Source: Muribaculum sp.
GTDB lineage: Bacteria > Bacteroidota > Bacteroidia > Bacteroidales > Muribaculaceae
Assembly: GCA_009775095.1 (NCBI GenBank)
Contig: VSOZ01000025.1
Location: 1-38,913 of the forward strand
Direction: 5' to 3'
DNA length: 38,913 bases
Below, in pieces: positions 33,784-38,913 of the stretch. Made by a program: the position numbers and the translations under genes. Under the pieces are notes generated by a model. The model was not told the DNA's origin and ran no database searches. It was given only the letters and a program-made list of their open reading frames with translations. The stretch's first letter is position 1; each line of letters starts with the position of its first letter.

Positions 33784-36618
33784 ATGAAAAAGCTGTTTTC
33801 ATTACTAATTGCAATCGCTTTTTCCGTGTTGACAGTGACAGCGCAACACCAGCACGCCCACCACAACACGGTGAAGCTGTCGGGAACGATCTTCGAAAGA
33901 GAGAATTCCGACTCCGTACCATTAGAGTATGCGGTCATAGCACTGCCCGACTACGGCATGTCCACCGCGTCACGCATAGGAGGATACTATGAGTTCAGCG
34001 GTGTTCCCAAAGGCAAGACCCGACTCACAATCACCTATGTAGGTAAACTTCCCGTAGAACAGACTGTCAACCTGACGGCCAACACCGTCCTCGACTTCAC
34101 CCTTGAGAACGAGAACTTCCGCATCAAGGAGGTGACCGTAACGGCACAAGCATCGCAGGCCGGCCAATCGACCTCGTCAATCATCGGACGCACAGCCATG
34201 GACCACATGCAGGCCACCAGCCTCAACGACGTAATGTCATTGCTTCCCGGCGGACTTACTACCGAGCCCAACCTTAGCGCGGCAAAAACCGCCAACATAC
34301 GAGGGTCAGGCAATATGAACTCACTCGGTACCGCTATAATAAGGGATGGAGCCCCGGTATCTAACAATGCCAACCTACAGACTCTAAACCCAACCATACA
34401 AGGTACAAACGCCGCTAATTCCACTTCGCTTGTCGGTGGTGGCTCCAATCCTATGAGTGGCAGCGACCTGCGCTCAATATCTACTGACAACATAGAATCA
34501 ATCGAAGTTATACGAGGCATACCTTCAGTAGAGCACGGCGACCTGACCTCCGGCGCGATTATAATCAACACCAAAGCCGGCCGCGAGCCGCTACGCATCA
34601 CAGCTAAAGCCAATCCCAAAGTATACATGGGCTCGATCGGTACAGGTTTTCTACTTGGCGAAAATCGAGGAGCTCTTAACGTAAATGCCGATTACACCCA
34701 CAACACCAATGACCCGATAGAGTCATACAGAACATATCAACGTCTGTCAGCCAGAGTAATGTATTCAAAGGAGCTTTGGAAACATTTGCGTAGCAATACT
34801 TCATTCAACTTCCATTACGGCAACGATTCACGCTCACTCAACCCTGATGACGAAGACTACAAGCGAGCCTCACGCAGCGAAGAGTATGGATTTACACTAA
34901 ACACCAACGGAACTTGGGACATCAATAAAGGCTGGTTAAAGTCACTGCGCTATGTGGTATCGGGGACATATACCTCAAAACAGTCATTTTACCAGTCAAT
35001 GATGACTTCAAACAACACTCCTTATTCAATGACAACAACCGACGGCACAATCTTGTCCAATTTTGCCGGACAAGACATATTTGATGCCGACGGCAACAAA
35101 ATCACAGACTTCGGAGACATCGACAGAGACAAATATACCTACAAGTTGCCGGCCAACTACTTCGCACGCTACGACATCGACTCGCGTGAAGTAAACGTAT
35201 TTGCCAAACTAGTGGGAACACTGTTCAAACAGACCGGAATGATCAACAACCGCATACTCTTCGGAGCCGACTTCCGCACCGACGGCAATGTAGGTCATGG
35301 CAAAACATTTGACCCCACCGCACCGCCACAGCGTGAGGTTACATCGGCCAACGGTTCTTTCCGTCCGCGCGATTACAGCGACATACCTTTTATAAATCAA
35401 GTCGGTGTATTTGCCGAAGAAAACTTCTCATGGCAGCTCGGGCTTCGTGAATTGCGACTTCAAGCCGGGGTTCGCTACGACCATGCATCGAAAGTAGGCG
35501 GCATAGTATCGCCCCGTTTCAACGGATCGTTTGAACTTATCCCAAATAAGTTGTGGATACGCGGAGGCTATGGTGTGACAGCCAAAATGCCGACGCTGCT
35601 TTACCTACACCCCGAACAGGCATATTTCGAATACAAAAATCTCGATGAGATAGGCAGTTCAAAAATACCTGAAGATGAACAGCTGTTCATAACCACAACC
35701 AAAGTATACGACGCGTCAAACCGTAATTTGAAAATAGCTACCAACCGTAAGGCGGAAGCCGGTATCGATATGAAACTCGGTCAGATGACATTCTCTGTAA
35801 CCGCATTCCGTGAACGGCTCAAAAACGGATATTCACTCAACAAGACATTTGATACGTTCATGCCGTTTATGTGGAATGAATACAAACGCAACAGCGACGG
35901 AAAGCTCGAACTTGCATCAAGCAATTCGGTATTATCGTCATGGTATACTCCCGATAACTGCATGAGCTATATATCCAAAGGTATCGAATTTGACTTCAAT
36001 TTCGGACGTATCGAAAAAATCAATACAAGTATCTCTTTGAACGGCTCATATATACGCAACAAAAGTAACAACGGTGCTTACACTTTCTATGAACCGAACA
36101 ACGACAAAACGGCAGCCAAACGCACCGACGTCGCCATATATGCACCCGGAACCCTTGACTCATACAGCGAGAGGTTCTCAACAGCATTGCGCGTCACTCA
36201 CAACCTTCCGAGTATCGGTTTTGTAGTAACCCTGACCGCACAGACGGTATGGAAAGATGCCGACTGGGGAAAATACGGCAACGACTCAATTCCTATCGGA
36301 TATATCTCACTGAAGGATGCCAAACCGACATTTTTTGAAGAAGGGCGCTTCAACACCATTCAGGATGTTAAAGATGCAGAGCTTAACCATCTCTTAAAAA
36401 ATACACTCCACCCTATGGAGATTAAAGAGAGCTACAGCCCCTACTTCTGCTTCAACATCAACGTTACCAAAGAGATCGGCGACATGATGCGCGTGTCGTT
36501 CTTCGCCAACAACATGTTCCGCAGCTATCCGCGACGTGAATCGAAGCGAAATCCCGGCTCATTCGTCCTGCTCAACAACCGATTCTACTTCGGCATCGAA
36601 CTTGCATTGACTCTTTAA
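33784..36618 (+). CDS. TonB-dependent outer-membrane receptor
   Basis: A 944-residue receptor importing an unidentified ligand. A signal peptide at residues 1-20 ends in TAQ. The mature protein begins with a His-rich stretch, QHQHAHHN. A carboxypeptidase-regulatory-like domain (about 30-115: GTIFERENSD, YAVIALPDYGMSTASRIGGYYEFSGVP) is followed by a plug domain (about 130-265: TSLNDVMSLLPGG, ANIRGSGNMNSLGTAIIRDG, IESIEVIRGIPSVEHGDLTSGAIIINTK) and a beta-barrel to the C-terminus (YFGIELALTL). There is no SusD partner; instead DUF4876 and DUF6850 genes follow, so this is not a standard glycan locus. The His-rich end hints at metal handling, which is only an inference. Confidence 0.93.
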   Translation: MKKLFSLLIAIAFSVLTVTAQHQHAHHNTVKLSGTIFERENSDSVPLEYAVIALPDYGMSTASRIGGYYEFSGVPKGKTRLTITYVGKLPVEQTVNLTANTVLDFTLENENFRIKEVTVTAQASQAGQSTSSIIGRTAMDHMQATSLNDVMSLLPGGLTTEPNLSAAKTANIRGSGNMNSLGTAIIRDGAPVSNNANLQTLNPTIQGTNAANSTSLVGGGSNPMSGSDLRSISTDNIESIEVIRGIPSVEHGDLTSGAIIINTKAGREPLRITAKANPKVYMGSIGTGFLLGENRGALNVNADYTHNTNDPIESYRTYQRLSARVMYSKELWKHLRSNTSFNFHYGNDSRSLNPDDEDYKRASRSEEYGFTLNTNGTWDINKGWLKSLRYVVSGTYTSKQSFYQSMMTSNNTPYSMTTTDGTILSNFAGQDIFDADGNKITDFGDIDRDKYTYKLPANYFARYDIDSREVNVFAKLVGTLFKQTGMINNRILFGADFRTDGNVGHGKTFDPTAPPQREVTSANGSFRPRDYSDIPFINQVGVFAEENFSWQLGLRELRLQAGVRYDHASKVGGIVSPRFNGSFELIPNKLWIRGGYGVTAKMPTLLYLHPEQAYFEYKNLDEIGSSKIPEDEQLFITTTKVYDASNRNLKIATNRKAEAGIDMKLGQMTFSVTAFRERLKNGYSLNKTFDTFMPFMWNEYKRNSDGKLELASSNSVLSSWYTPDNCMSYISKGIEFDFNFGRIEKINTSISLNGSYIRNKSNNGAYTFYEPNNDKTAAKRTDVAIYAPGTLDSYSERFSTALRVTHNLPSIGFVVTLTAQTVWKDADWGKYGNDSIPIGYISLKDAKPTFFEEGRFNTIQDVKDAELNHLLKNTLHPMEIKESYSPYFCFNINVTKEIGDMMRVSFFANNMFRSYPRRESKRNPGSFVLLNNRFYFGIELALTL

Positions 36619-36630
36619 CACTATTGAATC

Positions 36631-37890
36631 ATGAAGATTATAAAATATATAACATCAGCATTTCTGACATTGACGCTTGCAGCCTGCGGGCAGTTCAACG
36701 AAGCGTCTGACTCGCCGACAGTAGCCGGACTTACCATAGACATCGATCTTAATTCACTTATCGAGACCGGCGGTAGAGCTGACGGCATAACATTCGGCGA
36801 CATGACCGTCAAGATGGATAACTATATTGAAGGACTGCATTACGAACAAAACTTCACCGGAGCCACGACGAAAGTCGAGAATATAGTACCCGGCATCTAC
36901 ACCATACTTGTCTCGGGGCACGGATATGACGCCGACGGTCAGGAGTTTATCGTAGCAGGCAATATCGTGAACAAATCGCTTATCGACAGTGCACCGATAA
37001 CTATTGATATAAAAGGCTCGGTAAAAGGCAATCTCGTATTCTCGGAGATATATTACTGCGGCTCGAAGCCGGTAAACGCGTTCTCCTACTTCCGCGACCA
37101 GTTTTATGAGATAGCCAACAACACTACCGAGGTTCAGTATCTTGACGGACTCCATTTTGCCAATCTTGAGACAATCGACTTTGACAAGGTACGTCCGGTA
37201 TGGCCAAGCGAAGACGGCGACAAGTACATATACGTAGAGCGCGTCTGGAAAGTACCCGGCAACGGCACCGACTATCCGCTGCAGCCCGGCGAATCGTGTG
37301 TCATAGCACAGTTTGCCGCCAACCACAAACTGGAGATATATAACCCGACATCGCCCGTCGACTGCTCAAGCGCGGAGTTTGAGTTCAACATGAACAACGT
37401 CAACTATCCCGACCAACCGGCGGAAGACATGCTTCACGTATTCTATGACGGCAACTCCACCATGTCGGGCATGCAATACCTGACATCGGTATTCGGTACC
37501 GGTTACGTTATATTCCGTATTCCAGAAGGCGATACTTGGGATCCCGTCAACGACAAGTCGCTTCAGGCCACAAATGCAGCCAATTCTTGGGCCGGCATAT
37601 CGGCCAAAGTCCCCGTGACATATGTGGTAGACGCCGTAGAGTGCATACGCAACGCATCGTACGTCGACGCCAAAAACATACCTGCCGTACTCGACGCCGG
37701 ATTCGCATCAATAGGAGGCGCTTACCTAAGCCAGTCCATTACCCGTAAGCTCGACGGTGACGGACACGGAGCCAACGGCGCCATACTCTATCAGGACAGC
37801 AACAACACTACCGACGATTTTGAAGTAGGTGTCACTCCGGTGCTTCACCGCCACTCCAAAATGCCGGCATGGAATCACACTCTCAAATAA
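36631..37890 (+). CDS. DUF4876 family lipoprotein
   Basis: A 419-residue protein. The signal sequence has lipobox LAAC (Cys19). An N-terminal beta-sandwich-like part (IDLNSLIETGG, TTKVENIVPGIYTILVSGHG) precedes the region GNLVFSEIYYCGSKP, FYEIANNTTEVQYLDGLHFA and PGNGTDYPLQPGESCVIAQ, which I recognise as DUF4876 and which looks like a lamin-tail-type fold. It begins 12 bp after the receptor gene and probably sits on the outer membrane as its partner. Substrate unknown. Confidence 0.83.
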   Translation: MKIIKYITSAFLTLTLAACGQFNEASDSPTVAGLTIDIDLNSLIETGGRADGITFGDMTVKMDNYIEGLHYEQNFTGATTKVENIVPGIYTILVSGHGYDADGQEFIVAGNIVNKSLIDSAPITIDIKGSVKGNLVFSEIYYCGSKPVNAFSYFRDQFYEIANNTTEVQYLDGLHFANLETIDFDKVRPVWPSEDGDKYIYVERVWKVPGNGTDYPLQPGESCVIAQFAANHKLEIYNPTSPVDCSSAEFEFNMNNVNYPDQPAEDMLHVFYDGNSTMSGMQYLTSVFGTGYVIFRIPEGDTWDPVNDKSLQATNAANSWAGISAKVPVTYVVDAVECIRNASYVDAKNIPAVLDAGFASIGGAYLSQSITRKLDGDGHGANGAILYQDSNNTTDDFEVGVTPVLHRHSKMPAWNHTLK

Positions 37891-37917
37891 ACAACTTGGT
37901 TTAAATCACTGAATAAA

Positions 37918-38913
37918 ATGAGTAACTTCATATATAAAGCGGGCGCGCTCGCTATACTTATAGGCGCGACTTCGGCACATGTATCGGCACAAGGCTACAC
38001 TTCGGCCTCGCTTGAGTTGCTGAAAGAACAGAAACTGTGGTTTCACTCGTCAAACGCAGCCGGAGCGGCTCTCGATAACCTGCAGAACTATTCGCTCGTC
38101 AACATAGGCTACGGCATGACAAAGGGAGATTTCCACCGTCCGCAGCAGGGAGCCGACGAGAAGAGCATTATGGTAGGTTGCGAAGGCTTCCTCAACCTCA
38201 ACAGCGCCTACGCATGGGGCGAATTCAACTTCGAGCAGCGCAACATCAACGACGCGTCGTTTAACGCATCGATCACCGACCCTTACCGCGGCATGCCCTA
38301 CTTCATGGCCGATACTCACCTGAGCAACTGGCGCAACCAGTACTATGACATGAAATTCCGCGTAGGCACCCCATTCTACTGGGACCGCCTCGCCATAGGT
38401 GTAGAGGGTGTATACAAGGCCTCGCTTGCCGCCAAGCAGCTCGACCCGCGCGTCGACACCCGCTACTTCCAGCTCGACATCAATCCCGGTGTAGTCTACA
38501 AGATTGACGACCGCAACAGTATCGGCGCCGACTTCCAGTTCTGCGCGCTCAAGGAGGACTCACGCATGTCAAACGTCAACGTTACCGTGGCACAGACCTA
38601 CTATATACTGTACGGTCTCGGAGTGGCTACCGAGCAGATAGGCGACGGTGAACGCCTCGACTATCACGGCACGAAACTCGGCGGAGGTCTTCAGTACAAC
38701 TATCGTGCAAAGGGCTTCAACCTGCTCGCGAGCGTGGACTACTCGCGCCGTGTCGAGAACTTTGACCGCAATCCCACCGTGCCCAAGAAAGACGCTTCGG
38801 TCAACGACCATATATGGGAAGCTGCACTGACAGCACACCTGACCGGCAAAAACTGGAGCAATTTTCTGACTCTGAAAGGGAAATTCCGCGACATGGACGG
38901 CATACAATATGTG
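37918..38913 (+). CDS. DUF6850 family outer-membrane beta-barrel protein, 3' end outside the window
   Basis: The frame is open from ATG 37918 to the last base (332 codons). A signal peptide (MSNFIYKAGALAILIGATSA to about residue 24) precedes SASLELLKEQKLWFHSSNAAG, followed by alternating strands with aromatic residues typical of an outer-membrane barrel (LVNIGYGMTKGDFHRPQQG, YAWGEFNFEQRNI). The resemblance to DUF6850 is from memory of the family that follows DUF4876 genes. It begins 27 bp after the DUF4876 stop, completing a receptor-lipoprotein-barrel trio. Confidence 0.82.
   Translation, partial: MSNFIYKAGALAILIGATSAHVSAQGYTSASLELLKEQKLWFHSSNAAGAALDNLQNYSLVNIGYGMTKGDFHRPQQGADEKSIMVGCEGFLNLNSAYAWGEFNFEQRNINDASFNASITDPYRGMPYFMADTHLSNWRNQYYDMKFRVGTPFYWDRLAIGVEGVYKASLAAKQLDPRVDTRYFQLDINPGVVYKIDDRNSIGADFQFCALKEDSRMSNVNVTVAQTYYILYGLGVATEQIGDGERLDYHGTKLGGGLQYNYRAKGFNLLASVDYSRRVENFDRNPTVPKKDASVNDHIWEAALTAHLTGKNWSNFLTLKGKFRDMDGIQYV

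Noticed and set aside
1..38913. Genome-wide recoding of TAG as an amino acid
   Set aside because: Four genes (brkB-like, antiporter, rnfC, cas9) end naturally in TAG, so at least as a general rule TAG is a stop here; partial suppression remains open and is listed as a finding.

Overview
The window looks like a chromosomal piece of a gut Bacteroidales bacterium, and I infer the family Muribaculaceae. The reasons are the Bacteroidetes -7 promoter motif TAnnTTTG in front of several genes, families largely confined to Bacteroidales (DUF4491, DUF4286, DUF4876, DUF6850), heavy use of ATA for isoleucine, TonB-dependent outer-membrane uptake genes, and a type II-C CRISPR locus with a 47-bp repeat. 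Family-level placement is inference only.

Left part (1-10761), mostly housekeeping: the 3' end of rpsA; a DUF4491 membrane protein; a dGTPase (dgt) followed by a TPM-domain membrane protein; a pair of short chromate-transporter halves followed by folC; ridA with a YihY/BrkB membrane protein; and a K+/H+ antiporter with a C-terminal RCK domain. At 10813-11785 sits an AT-rich cassette of three coupled genes (DUF3791, a DUF3990 protein with ADP-ribosyltransferase-like motifs, and a third small protein) that resembles a toxin-antitoxin module.

Middle (11905-20509): three tandem copies of a promoter-like 75-bp unit lead into a Fur-family regulator, purA, a DUF1015 protein, and then a compact rseC-rnfBCDGEA operon for the Rnf ferredoxin:NAD+ ion-pumping complex. 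Next come a lipoprotein and an overlapping acyloxyacyl hydrolase (lipid A deacylase-like) gene cut by an in-frame TAG, a META-domain lipoprotein, a small membrane protein and a GNAT acetyltransferase.

CRISPR locus (24159-30859): 19 repeats and 18 spacers, cas2, cas1, and a cas9 that would be one reading frame of 1249 codons except for a TAG between the HNH and RuvC-III parts. A tracrRNA with its own promoter and terminator lies divergently upstream of cas9. Adaptation genes and guide RNAs look intact while the effector is interrupted. Each repeat carries what looks like a complete Bacteroidetes promoter. Two pairs of near-identical spacers differ only in the PAM-proximal seed.

Right part (31059-38913): a family 2 glycosyltransferase; a coupled group of a GYF/CD225 membrane protein, DUF4286 and ruvC; an intergenic region with a strong inverted repeat; and a TonB-dependent receptor, a DUF4876 lipoprotein and a DUF6850 beta-barrel protein (cut by the window end), probably one uptake operon of unknown substrate.

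The points most worth a second look are the two in-frame amber codons in otherwise intact genes, the repeat-embedded promoters, the seed-variant spacer pairs and the three-gene DUF3791/DUF3990 cassette.
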